A stretch of 64,000 nucleotides of DNA from JAHIKV01 sp963733145. GTDB taxonomy: Bacteria; Planctomycetota; Planctomycetia; Pirellulales; Thermoguttaceae. The translations under genes were made by a program, and so were the position numbers. The stretch lies in the NCBI GenBank assembly GCA_963733145.1, contig CAVTCJ010000015.1:186001-250000 (forward strand). Direction: 5' to 3'. This document shows positions 35,490 through 45,773 of the stretch, piece after piece. A model generated the notes under the pieces. The model made no database searches. It had not been told where the DNA came from and saw only the letters and a list, made by a program, of their open reading frames with translations. Each line of letters starts with the position of its first letter. Within the stretch, counting starts at the first letter, position 1.

Positions 35490-35777
35490 ATGAAAGCAGC
35501 CCTCGTTCCCGCCGCTCACAGCCGGTGGGAAATCCGGAAAATCACGAGCCCCGCTCCCGGCCCAAATCAGGTGCTGAGCAAGATGCATGCCAGCGGCATC
35601 TGCTTGACCGACGTACACCAGGCGCACGGCCAACTGCCCGGAGATTTCCCCCGCACACTCGGGCACGAGCCGGTCGGCGAAATCGCGGCGGTCGGTGCGG
35701 CTGTCACCACGCGGAAGGTCGGTGATCGCGTCGGCGTCCCCTGGGGGCAGCACACTGGCAGTCGATGCGAATGGTGA
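35490..35777 (+). pseudogene. Zn-dependent alcohol dehydrogenase, N-terminal fragment
   Basis: MKAALVPAAHSRWEIRKITSPAPGPNQVLSKMHASGICLTDVHQAHGQLP then LGHEPVGEIAAVGAAVTTRKVGDRVGVPWGQHTGSRCEW. The first Zn ligands (ICLTD, GHEP) are present; the Cys cluster that should follow breaks off (QHTGSRCEW then stop) and the Rossmann domain is missing. It overlaps the next gene by 13 bases. Confidence 0.75.
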
Positions 35778-37408
35778 GCGCGATGCTTTCCTCTAAGAAG
35801 AGTGCTTCCCATCCTGCCGAAACCGGACCTGTTCCGCTTTCGGAAGATCCGGCGATGCTAGAGGAAGTGGCTGCAGCGCATCATCGGGCTGGTCAGCTCC
35901 TTCCCGCCCTGAAGGCTTACGACCGGCTCATCGCGCTTGGCCGGGCAACTGGAACGACATGGTGCGCGACGGGAAACGCGCTGACTGACGCCGGCGAGTA
36001 TGCGCAGGCGACCGCCGCCTATGAAAACAGCCTGGGAATCGACGCGCAGAACCCGGAAGCCCATCACAACCTCGCCCGCGTGCTCTATCGACTGGGGCAG
36101 GCCGATCGGTCCGCTTCGCACTTGAGAACGGCCGCCGCGCAGTGTGACGCGATCGGTCCGTGGCTCGGTCTGGCAACGATCGTTCCGGGCTGTCCTCGGG
36201 CGAGCCTGTCGGAGATTCTCAACGTCCGCACTTCTTTCGCCCGACGACTCGCCGAGTGGGCCGCTGCGACGGAATCCGGCAATGCCCGCCCCTTCACGAA
36301 GAAGACTCGCAAAGTGCTGCGTGTCGGATACCTTTCCTCGTATTTCCACAGTGTGAATTACATGAAACCCGTGTGGGCGCTGGTCAATCAGCACGATCGC
36401 GCGGCATTTGAAATTCATCTGTTTTCCAACAGCCCCGCAGGAAGTGTCCCCGACGGATATCAGAGGCATCCGAGTGACGGGTTTCACGACGTGGCGGCCT
36501 TGGACAACGACGAGTTGGCGGCCCTGTTCCGGTCGCTGGAAATCGACATCCTGGTCGATCTCAACGGGTACAGCGAAGCTGACCGGTTGCCATTGTTTCT
36601 TCAACACGTAGCCCCGGTCACAATTGCCTGGTTCAACATGTATGCGACATCCGGGCTGCCTGGATTCGACTATATTATCGGCGACGCTGAAGTGATCGGG
36701 CCCGACGAGGAGCGGTTCTTCACCGAAGCCGTGCTCCGTCTTCCACTGAGTTATCTGACGTTTGAGGTCGGACACTCCGCGCCGCCGGTCGTCGCGCCAC
36801 CCTGCACGGCAAACGGCTATCTGACCTTCGGCAGCCTGGTTTCACAGTACAAGATCACGCCGCAAGTACTCGACGCATGGGCGGAGGTTCTCAATCGGGC
36901 CGGCAGCGCCCGCCTCGTCTTGGCAAACGCTGCGCTAAAGTCGCTTTGGAACCGGGAGTACGTCTTCGAGCAGTTTGCGAGGCGCGGAGTGGACCGGAAG
37001 CGGCTCGCGCTGATCGGCCCCGCCGAGCACTTCGTTTATCTGCAGAACTACGATCGCATTGACGTTGCCCTGGACGCGTTTCCCTACAACGGTGGCACGA
37101 CCACAATGGAAGCCATCTGGCAGGGCCTACCCGTGCTGACCTTCACCGGAGATCGGTGGGCCTCACGAACCAGTCAGAGTCTGCTGAGGAACACGCATTT
37201 AGGCGATTTCGTGGCCAGCGACGTTCGCGGCATGATTGACTTCGCCGTCGAACTGGCCAGCAATCCGGCTGCGCGAATCCGATTGAGCGAACTGCGGCAA
37301 ACCATGCGGGAACGCCTGCTGACGTCGTCGGTGTGCGACGGCCGCGCGTTGGCCAGGAACATGGAACGGTTGTACCAAACGACATGGCAAGGGCCTGTAA
37401 GACGGTGA
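35765..37408 (+). CDS. SPINDLY/O-GlcNAc-transferase-like protein
   Basis: 547 residues. N-terminal TPR units (residues about 40-130: LPALKAYDRLIALGRATGTTWCATGNALTDAGEYAQATAAYENSL and the next repeat). The glycosyltransferase 41-like C-terminal part begins KVLRVGYLSSYFHSVNYMKPV and has EIHLFSNSPAG, LEIDILVDLNGYSEADRLPLFLQHVAPVTIAWFN, GYLTFGSLVSQYKITPQVLDAWAEVL and YDRIDVALDAFPYNGGTTTMEAIWQGLPVLTF, the UDP/GDP-sugar binding region. It may attach GlcNAc or fucose to protein Ser/Thr. No start doubt from ATG 35765, although it overlaps the ADH fragment. It sits in a transferred patchwork. Confidence 0.85.
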   Translation: MRMVSAMLSSKKSASHPAETGPVPLSEDPAMLEEVAAAHHRAGQLLPALKAYDRLIALGRATGTTWCATGNALTDAGEYAQATAAYENSLGIDAQNPEAHHNLARVLYRLGQADRSASHLRTAAAQCDAIGPWLGLATIVPGCPRASLSEILNVRTSFARRLAEWAAATESGNARPFTKKTRKVLRVGYLSSYFHSVNYMKPVWALVNQHDRAAFEIHLFSNSPAGSVPDGYQRHPSDGFHDVAALDNDELAALFRSLEIDILVDLNGYSEADRLPLFLQHVAPVTIAWFNMYATSGLPGFDYIIGDAEVIGPDEERFFTEAVLRLPLSYLTFEVGHSAPPVVAPPCTANGYLTFGSLVSQYKITPQVLDAWAEVLNRAGSARLVLANAALKSLWNREYVFEQFARRGVDRKRLALIGPAEHFVYLQNYDRIDVALDAFPYNGGTTTMEAIWQGLPVLTFTGDRWASRTSQSLLRNTHLGDFVASDVRGMIDFAVELASNPAARIRLSELRQTMRERLLTSSVCDGRALARNMERLYQTTWQGPVRR

Positions 37409-37474
37409 GTCACCTCCGGGCGAGCCGGAGCCTTCCGTTGCACGCCGCTGATGTCCACCGTTGGCGGATGTCTC

Positions 37475-37645
37475 GCAATCTCAACCGTTTCCTCGGACAC
37501 CCCATCAATCGACCCCTTTTTCGGAACGGCTTCCACAGTTCCATCAAAGGGTGTCCCCGAGCAATCTGGAACGGAAGTCGCCTCACCAAAGGGTAACGTG
37601 CCTGCGGGCCAGCCATCAAACGAAGATATCTTGACACCCGGTGAC
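37475..37645 (+). repeat. Patchwork-region repeat, copy 1
   Basis: Contains GCAATCTCAACCG, GACCCCTTTTTCGGAACGGC and GAAGATATCTTGACACCC. Copies or parts lie at 39357-39500 and 43933-43990; a linked block (GTCAAACGTTGCCG and GGGGAGGATTTCGGG) is at 40620-40680 and 34724-34770. Origin unknown. Confidence 0.6.
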
Positions 37646-37718
37646 AGGCCACTACATTGTCGGTAGGGATCTGCCGTCGGGTTGTATCCTATGTGCTGAT
37701 CGCGTGGAGTTATGTCCT

Positions 37719-39086
37719 ATGTCGATCCAAGTGTTTGAGCGAAGCGTTGAGTTGCCAGCGTCTGCCGCCGAGACGTTCGCTTGGCACGAGCGACCGGGTG
37801 CGTTCGAGCGGCTGAGCCCGCCGTGGATGCGAGTAAATATCCTTCGCCATAGCGGCACGATCCACGATGGCGACAGGGTCGCGCTCAGGATGCGGATCGG
37901 CCCACTGCCGATCACTTGGGATATCGTGCATCGCGGCTTCGTTGCCAATCAGCAATTCTGCGACGAGCAAATCAAGGGCCCGTTTAAGAGTTGGCGTCAC
38001 TGCCACCGGGTGGAGCCCCTTGACGCGCAGCGCAGCCGGCTCACCGATCGCATCGACTACGATATCCCACTGGGTGCCGTGGGCAACTCGCTGATGGCAC
38101 GCCGCATAGCGCGACAATTGGCCCTGTTGTCCGACTATCGCCACGACCTCATGCGATGCGATCTCCAACTGCACGCCCGCTTCCTGGAGCCGCGTCTTAC
38201 TATCGCAATGACCGGCGCCTCGGGGCTCATCGGCCGGCAACTTAGTGCCATGCTCACCACGGGCGGCCACCATGTGCTCAAGCTGGTGCGCCGGACAAAT
38301 GGAGGCGACGGCATCGCGTGGGATCCGGCGGTGGGTATTCTGGAGCCTGAAAGACTCGCAAACGTCGACGCTGTATTCCACCTTGCCGGCGAGAACGTGG
38401 CAGGCTTGTGGACCGCCGCGAAGATGAAACGAATCCGCGACAGCCGCGTCATCGGAACTCGCGTCCTCTGCGAATCGCTAGTGAAGCTTCCGCATAAGCC
38501 GCGGGCCCTTATCTGTGCGTCCGCTGTGGGCTACTATGGCTCGCGCGGCGAAGAATTGCTGGACGAGAGCAGTCGGCGCGGAGACGGGTTTCTGCCGGAG
38601 GTCTGTCAACAGTGGGAGTCGGCAGCCGACGCCGCCCGGGCAGCGGGCATCCGCGCGGCTCACCTGCGGCTAGGTATCGTGCTAACACCCGCCGGCGGAG
38701 CGCTGGCTGCGATGCTTCCTGCTTTCAAAATGGGTCTTGCCGGCGTACTGGGACCGGGGACGCAGTGGCTGCCGTGGGTCGGCCTCGACGATGCCATTAG
38801 CGCGTTTTATACCGCCTTAATGGACGATCGCGTTAACGGCGTGCTAAATGTGGTCGCCCCGGCCCCCATGACGAATCGCCAGTTCACTCGGACGCTCGGC
38901 CGAGTGCTACACCGGCCAACCGCACTCACTGTGCCGACGTTCGCACTCAAGGCGGCCGGTCGAATGGGCAGGGAGATACTGCTTTCGAGCCAACGGGTCG
39001 CTCTCAGCAAGTTGAATGCCGTGGGTTTCCGGTTTCGGGATCCAGAACTGGAACCGATGCTGCACCGGGTCATGGGGGTTGGGTGA
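37719..39086 (+). CDS. TIGR01777 epimerase with N-terminal SRPBCC domain
   Basis: 455 residues from ATG 37719 (MSIQVFERSVELPASAAETFAWHERPGAFERLSPPW). Residues 1-150 are an SRPBCC/START-like ligand pocket; from about 160 a Rossmann fold of the SDR39U1/YfcH type follows: IAMTGASGLIGRQLSAMLTTGGHHV, VDAVFHLAGENVAGLWTAAKMKRIRDSRVIGTRVL, LICASAVGYYGSRG, and LRLGIVLTPAGGALAAMLPAFKMGLAGVLGPG. The GxxGxxG and Y/S positions fit an NAD(P)-dependent epimerase. Known in bacteria as a two-domain fusion; substrate unknown. Confidence 0.88.
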   Translation: MSIQVFERSVELPASAAETFAWHERPGAFERLSPPWMRVNILRHSGTIHDGDRVALRMRIGPLPITWDIVHRGFVANQQFCDEQIKGPFKSWRHCHRVEPLDAQRSRLTDRIDYDIPLGAVGNSLMARRIARQLALLSDYRHDLMRCDLQLHARFLEPRLTIAMTGASGLIGRQLSAMLTTGGHHVLKLVRRTNGGDGIAWDPAVGILEPERLANVDAVFHLAGENVAGLWTAAKMKRIRDSRVIGTRVLCESLVKLPHKPRALICASAVGYYGSRGEELLDESSRRGDGFLPEVCQQWESAADAARAAGIRAAHLRLGIVLTPAGGALAAMLPAFKMGLAGVLGPGTQWLPWVGLDDAISAFYTALMDDRVNGVLNVVAPAPMTNRQFTRTLGRVLHRPTALTVPTFALKAAGRMGREILLSSQRVALSKLNAVGFRFRDPELEPMLHRVMGVG

Positions 39087-39153
39087 CGGCTGTTGACGCG
39101 TTCGGGTGCCTGCCGTCGCCGCACCAGTCGCATCAAGACATCCGTTCTCTCAG

Positions 39154-39337
39154 AGGGTGTTTATGAAGTGCTCAGCAGTCGAGTAAATGCGTAGGTTGCG
39201 AAAAGTGGCTAACGGATCGTCCGGCGTTTGAGCCTGCGATGCTGTCCTTGTGCAGTTTTTAGAAGCCAAATCATGTACCATTTCGCAGCCTAAATGTGGC
39301 CGTTTGTGTTGGTTGCTGAGCACTTCAAAAACACCCT
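39154..39337. mobile_element. 184-bp MITE with 24-bp TIRs and CTCAG direct repeats
   Basis: Arms 39154-39177 and 39314-39337 (AGGGTGTTT-A/T-TGAAGTGC...) match 23 of 24. They are flanked by CTCAG at 39149-39153 and 39338-39342, as a target-site duplication would be. No ORF inside. The arms could serve a transposase from elsewhere. Confidence 0.8.
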
Positions 39338-39356
39338 CTCAGACTCGGGTCAGAAA

Positions 39357-39500
39357 GCGACCCCTTTTTCGGAACGGCTTTTCCGGTTCCGTCAAACGTT
39401 GCCGAGGAGAATTTTGGGGCGGAAGGAACCTCGCTCGGGGGAGGAAGTGCTGAAGGGCGGCCCATCAAAGGAAGATATCTTGACGCCTTCCGGGCATCCA
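39357..39500 (+). repeat. Patchwork-region repeat, copy 2
   Basis: Shares GACCCCTTTTTCGGAACGGC, GTTCCGTCAAACG and GAAGATATCTTGACGCC with 37475-37645. The 39087-40220 gap otherwise holds only the MITE and no gene I can support. Confidence 0.6.
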
Positions 39501-40220
39501 CTAGATTGAGGGGACAATTGATCGGGGCGTTTCTTTCAAACTGGCAATCTGGACGAAACATCGAAACGTATCTGTGTATAGCTGAGTCAGCGTTTTTTGT
39601 AGGCCGGCGTGAACGCCTGTCCTATGCTGAGGTGTTGAACGAGTTGTTTTCGCGCGGCTCTTTGGCGCGGTCACATCTTCAATCGCGGGAGGGGCGCTCA
39701 GCAGTCTGGAGAAAAGGTTTGCCGGATCTGTAGAGGGCCATGCGTTTCTCCATCGGCTTGTTAGCGGTTCGGCGTAATCGCCCTCCGCATTCGCCAAGTT
39801 GGCCCGAGTTACGTGACGGGCGGCGGGGTGGCCCCCAATTGCCACTTCACCCAGAGAACGCGTCACGTGGCCACGTGTGCGACGGCGTGGGGATATGGAG
39901 CAATCCGGAGCAGCTTCTTCGATGGTCCTGGCGATCTCGGGAACCGCAGTTGTCCTGGATCGTCGGCTCGCTCATGACGTGTCACCGGAACAACACCCCT
40001 ATGCTGCTAAACAGTTCGGACGTTCAGCAAATCCCAAGGGGGATTGACAAGGCCCAGGTCCGCGACGAAGATCAGTTTCGTTGGATGTCTGCTGGGACGC
40101 CCGGTCAGTGCAAGGCATGGCACAACCAACCGGAGTATCGAAATCGGTATCTGGGATCGCGCATTCAAGCAGGCGGCAGATTAGAATGTATGAAATTGTG
40201 CCTGACTGATGAGGTGTGCT

Positions 40221-40478
40221 ATGTACCGAATCGTCATTTTGTTGGCCTGTCTGGGATTCTTTCCGTGTCATGCTGGTTGTGACATGGATTTGGGGCCGTC
40301 GAAGCGACCACCAGCACGGCCCGGCGGTCTTGCTCCCACGGGAGGGCTAGACGAGTTATCACAACCGGTCAAACAACCAGCACGGCCTACACCGGCGGAG
40401 TCTGGTGCGCCAGGCGCCCAGCCAACACCCGTTACTCCCAGCCAGCCGCCGGCCAACCAGGTGACTCCCGGCAAATGA
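40221..40478 (+). CDS. Small predicted lipoprotein
   Basis: 85 residues from ATG 40221 (GAGGTG 4 bases before). It has a hydrophobic N-terminus MYRIVILLACLGFFPCHAGC, where the last Cys fits a lipobox, then a Pro/Ala-rich tail. No domain. Weak support, but signal and spacing agree. Confidence 0.5.
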   Translation: MYRIVILLACLGFFPCHAGCDMDLGPSKRPPARPGGLAPTGGLDELSQPVKQPARPTPAESGAPGAQPTPVTPSQPPANQVTPGK

Positions 40479-40862
40479 ACTTCAGAAGCTGCGGGAGCGG
40501 TTGGGCGACAACTGACTGGTGGCCTCCCGGTCAGCCCAGTCGTTGGCTCGTTGGCGCGTCATCGGGTCATCCCACTCCTCAGGTTCCCGAAATACGACCC
40601 TGTTTCTGACACTGATCAGGCCATGCCGTCAAACGTTGCCGGGGAGGATTTCGGGGCGGCAGGACATCGCCGGAGGGGTAAGCACTGTTGAGTCTATCAT
40701 CAAAACAACGGTTCTCGGAACACAAGAACCTGGTGCGGCTGTTCCCCCACAGTCAGGTATGGGCAATGACGGGCAACGTTTCAGCGGCCGTCCTCTTGCT
40801 GTCCGAATTTTGGCTTCCTGGCAGGGCCTGCTTGCCTTCAGTTCACCCGTTGTCCGGAACCG

Positions 40863-41483
40863 GTGATTGTCATTGATCCCGATTACGCTCCACGGACATT
40901 GGCCGTAGCTGACGGTCGGGACGGAAGCCGCGGCGCTGGAGAAGTGCGCGGTTGCGGAGCGGCTTTTCGCAGCAAGGCGATCATCGTTGTGACAACGCTG
41001 TTGGATGCCGCAAAGTTCACCAGGGAGGACCTGGCTGAACTCTACCGGGCACGTTGGAATGCTGAGCTTGATCTGCGATCGCTGAAGCAGACCATGCAGA
41101 TGGACATCCTCCGCTGCAAGACGCCGGAACTTGCCCGCAAGGAGATTTGGACGCACATCCTGGCTTACAATCTCATCCGCACGATTATGGCTCTAGCGGC
41201 GGACCAACACGGAATCAAACAGCGTACCATCAGGTTCAAAGGAGCGATTCAGACGCTGGAAGCCTTTCAGCCCGTCATTGCCACGCAGGCACACCACAAC
41301 TTCAGACTGCGCATCCGCCTTTATCAGGTCATACTCGACGCGGTGGCAAGCCACCGAGTCGCTGATTGCCCCGACCGGTTTGAACCTCGCCGAGTCAAAC
41401 GTCGCCCTAAACGATACGATCGTCTCATGAAACCAAGGCAAGAGGCCAAACGTGATATCCTAAATAGGGTTGGCAAAAACTAA
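40863..41483 (+). pseudogene. IS4-family transposase, C-terminal part
   Basis: The frame from about 40957 reads IIVVTTLLDAAKFTREDLAELYRARWNAELDLRSLKQTMQMDILRCKTPEL, the Y-x2-R-x3-E-x6-K motif with the catalytic Glu, and AKRDILNRVGKN at its end. The N-terminal half with the two Asp residues is missing or degraded, so it is not active. No terminal repeats found. Confidence 0.8.
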
Positions 41484-41529
41484 GTGCCATTCGTGTGCGC
41501 CACCGATGTGCGCAAGGAGAGCGGACGCC

Positions 41530-41785
41530 GTGCCGAGCCTCCTGCCGTTACCGCCGGATTGCGATCCGCGCGTGCGGGCGCTGGCGGCGGATACGCTGGG
41601 AGTGATCGGCCTTGACGCGAAGGCGGCCGTGCCGGCCCTGACCGAGAGCCTCCACGATCCGAGCCCGTTGGTTCGTGACGCCGCGGCGCTGGCGTTGCAA
41701 GAAATGGGACCGGAGGCGAAGTACGCAATTCCTGCACAGGCGGAGATGCTCTGCGACCCGGACGGCTATCTCCGCCGCTGGGGAT
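41530..41785 (+). pseudogene. HEAT-repeat protein fragment
   Basis: About 75 residues with two HEAT units (DPRVRALAADTLGVIGLDAKAAVPALTESLHDP and PLVRDAAALALQEMGPEAKYA). The frame then runs into a palindromic repeat. No start or end matching a full gene. Confidence 0.55.
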
Positions 41786-41824
41786 TGTCCCGACTTTCGC
41801 GCCAGCGAAAATGGGACTGTCCCC
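41784..41824. repeat. Family D palindrome
   Basis: GGGGATTGTCCCGACTTTCGC and GCGAAAATGGGACTGTCCCC face each other, at the 3' end of the HEAT fragment. Confidence 0.75.
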
Positions 41825-42243
41825 TTCGACGCCGCCGCGCCAGCGAAAAACGGTACTGGCGTCTTGGCCTTCTCACCATAGAAAGCCGACTCCACTGAGT
41901 GTCCACAACCGTTCGCGTCACAGCGGCAGCGTGCTGGGCCCACAAGCGCTTGACTTTTAACAACTATTCTTGACAATTATTCGGCTCAAAAAAACCGGCG
42001 TTACCGAATCGTCGCCGCCAATCGGCCGTCGACTTCGGCAGAGCCAATACAACACGACGCAAGATAACCACCCGGCCGACCTTGGATCGTGGCGAGTTCA
42101 TGACCGTCGTCGTGGGCGCGTTCCAGGCTGTGTGAACTCACGCCTGACTGGTGTCCAGTGCGGTAACGTCCTCGCACCGACTCATCGGATGGGCGCGCCG
42201 GACAGGTGACCATGAAACCCTGTTTGCCGGAAAGGATTTTACC

Positions 42244-43422
42244 ATGTACCGCTCGACACATCACATTACGCGTCTCGCATCTGCCGTCCTGTTCAGTTCG
42301 GCCCTGGGCTTGGCCGTTTCAGTCGCCCGCGGGGAGGCCAGGCTGCCGCAAACATCGCAGTTGGACCAGGAGCTTCGCCAGACGGGGCAATCGCTCGATT
42401 CGATCGCCGCCCGAACGTCCCGCGTCGAAGACTCGGTCCAGTCCGCCCGCAAGAACGCTCAGGACGTTGGTGGCATCGGCAAGGCGATTGCCCAAATCGA
42501 CGACAGAATCAGTCGCATCAAGCGTCAACTCGAATCCGTCTCGAAGATCCCCGAACTCCGGCTCGTCCGCCCGCTGGTGGCCAACCTTGAGGGAGTCCGC
42601 AAGCAGATCCACGCCGTCCGCCTCAAGACCGACAAGATCAACCGTGAAGTGATTCAGCCGTTGATAGCCCGGCTGAAAAAGGTGGAACGCAAACTGGAAA
42701 CGAAGGTGGCCGAGTTCCGGCACGCCGCCTCGCAGACGGCGCAAACCCGCCGGAAGCTGGCCGAGCTTCGCAGCTTCGTCGAGTCGCGCGGCTATCGGCG
42801 CGCGGAGGTCGCTGCCCTGGAGTCGCTGGCCAAGCCGGCCCGTTCGGCCATCCGTCCGGTGCAGCAGGTAGTCTCGCAAACCGACCGCTCGCTGGGTAAC
42901 GTCGCCAGCGAGTTCGATTCTCTGTCTCGCCCGCTCAAGGGAGTTGCCGCGGGCACGACCGCCGTGCAGAAATTCGATCGCGACCTGTCGCCCGCCGACC
43001 AGGCCGCTCGCGAGTTGGACAAGGTTCTTTCCACCAGGATAGCGATCAAGATCCTCAGCAAAAATATCGGCTTTACGGTTCGCCAAGTGCTCGAATCCCC
43101 GGGCAAGGTTCTCGACGTAGCCCTCAAGCCGCTTCAAAAGGCGGCCGACAAGGCCCTCAAGCCGGTGCTGAGCAAGCTGCACCTCCAAATCCAAGTCCCG
43201 CCTGAAATCGCCGATTTGCCGAAAAAATTCGACAGCCTGAAGTCGATCAATGACGTCGCCAATGCTCCGATTGCCAAGGTCGAGAACGCCTTGCGGCCAG
43301 AAATGCCCAAGGAGTATCAAGACCAGATCGACCGCTTGGCGAAAACGGCCACGTCACAGTTGTCGCGCCAAGCCATGAGCGGCCCGGCTCCACAGAGGCG
43401 GTCGCACCATTGGAGACGTTAG
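42244..43422 (+). CDS. Secreted coiled-coil protein of unknown function
   Basis: 392 residues from ATG 42244 (GGAAAGG 11 bases before). A signal peptide (MYRSTHHITRLASAVLFSSALGLAVSVARG) leads into almost continuous alpha-helix: heptad-like runs such as LDQELRQTGQSLDSIAARTSRVEDSVQSARKNAQDVGGIGKAIAQIDDRISRIKRQLESV and later VIQPLIARLKKVERKLETKV. It may be a periplasmic rod or spacer. I do not recognise a family. Adjacent genes are IS fragments. Confidence 0.65.
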   Translation: MYRSTHHITRLASAVLFSSALGLAVSVARGEARLPQTSQLDQELRQTGQSLDSIAARTSRVEDSVQSARKNAQDVGGIGKAIAQIDDRISRIKRQLESVSKIPELRLVRPLVANLEGVRKQIHAVRLKTDKINREVIQPLIARLKKVERKLETKVAEFRHAASQTAQTRRKLAELRSFVESRGYRRAEVAALESLAKPARSAIRPVQQVVSQTDRSLGNVASEFDSLSRPLKGVAAGTTAVQKFDRDLSPADQAARELDKVLSTRIAIKILSKNIGFTVRQVLESPGKVLDVALKPLQKAADKALKPVLSKLHLQIQVPPEIADLPKKFDSLKSINDVANAPIAKVENALRPEMPKEYQDQIDRLAKTATSQLSRQAMSGPAPQRRSHHWRR

Positions 43423-43579
43423 GAGCCGCCGAAAAAAGACGCAACTGTTGGGGCGCTGAGTTGCATAGATCCACAGTGGGAATACGCCCCATAGCTTTCG
43501 CCCGTCACCGGCTCCTTATTGAACACTCTGCCGCGAAAACCCACGGAACAGGCCGTCTGAGCCTACTGCGTCGTCAAGC

Positions 43580-43860
43580 ATGAAAAATGGGGTTGGCAGA
43601 AAACGATTGGCATGGGAAACTCCCGACGCAGTGAGGTGTCCGATATACAAGAAGTACGTCGTTCGTCTGTCCGACGAGGAACGGCGAGTCTGCCGAGAAG
43701 TGGTCAAGAGACTGAAGGGGTCGTCGCAGAAGGTGCGGCGGGCGCAAATCCTACTGCTGGCGGATGCCGACGGCCCCAACTGGCCCGACGTGCGGATCGC
43801 CGAAGCCTATCATTGCCCGGTTCAGACCATCGAGAACCTGCGTAATCGCCTGGTCTCGCC
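43580..43860 (+). pseudogene. IS630-family transposase, N-terminal fragment
   Basis: KKYVVRLSDEERRVCREVVKRLKGSSQKVRRAQILLLADADGPNWPDVRIAEAYHCPVQTIENLRNRLV matches the helix-turn-helix start of IS630-type transposases. The catalytic domain is missing; at 43861 it abuts a PEP-CTERM tail. Confidence 0.75.
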
Positions 43861-43926
43861 CTGGTCGGCATCGGTATCATCAGCTTGCTGGCTTACGCCT
43901 GGCCACGGCGGAGGCGTGGAGTTTAA
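43861..43926 (+). pseudogene. PEP-CTERM C-terminal remnant
   Basis: In frame from 43861 it reads LVGIGIISLLAYAWPRRRRGV-stop, the membrane helix and basic end of a PEP-CTERM signal, joined directly to the IS630 fragment. The rest of the gene is lost. This relic is on the plus strand, unlike the cluster at 23-31 kb. Confidence 0.6.
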
Positions 43927-44457
43927 CGTTTTGCAATCTCAACCGATTGCGCGGACGCCCCACTAATCGACCCACTCTTCGGAGCGAGTTATTCACTCTG
44001 GAGTGCGGCTTTAACTTGCGCCGGTCGCCCCCACCGATTCGCCCCAGCGACCTCCCCCCGAATGTGTCCAAGCAGCCGCGAAAACCTTGTCTCCGATGGC
44101 CTTGCGATACCTCGAATGACGACACGCCAATGTCTGAGTCGACTATCCGGGTTATTCCAGCGGCTCGGCTGGTCCTCGCCGAGCGCCGAAATAAGCCACA
44201 ATTATTGACACGGCGCGGCAACCCACTAGAGTTATGGAAGCGATCGGTTTCCGGCGGTCCGCGAGACAGACGATTCGGATGCGGTTCGGGTTTCGTCGCC
44301 CAGCCCCGCCAAATGTGAAAAGCCCCTTGACCCCAGCCCATACGAACATGACCTGGCCTGCCGCATTCGTTTTGCCTTGCGAGCGGACAGCCCCATTTCT
44401 GGCCGCCTCGCGACGAGGCTTTCCCCCGGTCGTCCCGCCCCGCGCCGGGACTGCAAT

Positions 44458-45773
44458 ATGAATGAGATTGGCTCCATCACCGGCGGCGAAGACCCTGGGC
44501 GCAGGCCCGCCAAACGTTCCTTTATTTCGGTTCGCTGACGCTTTTTCTCTACTTGGCGACGCCGAGCGGATACCTCATCGACATCCAGACTTCCTTCATG
44601 TTGAAAAACCAATTGGGGGCAACGGCGGAACAGACGTCCGCGTTCCGGTTGGTTACCGCCATTCCCATGTACCTGGCATTCGTCTTCGGCCTGATGCGCG
44701 ATGCATGGAACCCGTTCGGCTTGCGCGACCGTGGCTTCTTCCTGATCTTTGCCCCCGCGGCCACCGTCATATTCCTGGTGATGGCGTTTTCACCGCTGTC
44801 TTACACCGGGCTTTACTTGGGGGTGCTCCTGGCGATGCTGTCGTTCCGATTCATCGCGGCGGCCTACCAGGGGCTGATGGCCCTGGTCGGCCAGGAAAAA
44901 TTGATGTCCGGACGCTTGAGCGTGTTGTGGAACATCGTCAGTTCCGTTCCCTACGTTGCCGCCGCGTTCGCGTCGGGGTACATCTCGAGCCATCTGAACC
45001 CAAAGTCCACTTTCCTGCTGGCGGCCGGATTCACCGCCTGTATCGGCCTGTTGGCATTCTGGAAGCCGCGCTCCATTTTCAGCCATGCCTACGATAAACC
45101 ACAAGCCAGGGGCACAAATCTGGCGGGGGACGTCAAGCGGCTGCTGAAACATCGGGCCATTTATCCGGCAATTCTCATTAGCCTCTTGTGGAGTTTCGCG
45201 CCCGGTTCCTCCACGCCGCTGCAATTCTATCTGACCAATAAGCTGCACACGTCCGATGCCGTCTATTCCTACTACAACGGGATCTTTGTGGCAGCGTTCA
45301 TCCCGACGTTCCTGCTCTACGGGTTCCTCTGCAAGAAAGTGGCGCTGAAGAAACTGCTGTGGTGGGGAACGATCGTGGCCGTGCCGCAACTGGTTCCACT
45401 GGCGTTCATTCACTCGGCCGAACTGGCGCTGGTGCTGGCGGTGCCGATCGGTTTGATGGGCGGCATCGCCACGGCGGCCTACTACGATCTGGCCATGCGG
45501 TCCTGTCCGCCGGGCTTGCACGGAACCCTGATGATGTTGGTCGACGGCGTCTACGCGTTGTCCGCCCGCGGCGGCGACCTGCTGGGCTCAGCCATTTACA
45601 ACAGCAGCCCAGCGCACGGATTCCTCTACTGCGTTATTGCAACGACAGCCGTCTATGCGCTGATCTTGCCTTTAATCCTGTTGGTGCCCAAAGAATTGAT
45701 CGCCACGGCCGACGGCGAGCCGAACCCGACCGTCGAAGCCGAAATGCTGAAAGAGATCGACGCGACATCCTGA
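44458..45773 (+). CDS. MFS-type transporter (folate/biopterin-transporter-like), frameshift near start
   Basis: A 12-helix-type permease: FGSLTLFLYLATPSGYLIDIQTSFMLKNQLG (TM1 and loop), RLVTAIPMYLAFVFGLMRDAWNPFG, then pairs of helices to ALILPLILLVPKELIATADGEP. The continuous frame is first readable from TTG 44553, but the helix is open upstream and ATG 44458 begins MNEIGSITGGEDPGRRPAKRS; a one-base shift near 44513 joins the two. Substrate cannot be told. It lies alone between IS relics. Confidence 0.7.
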
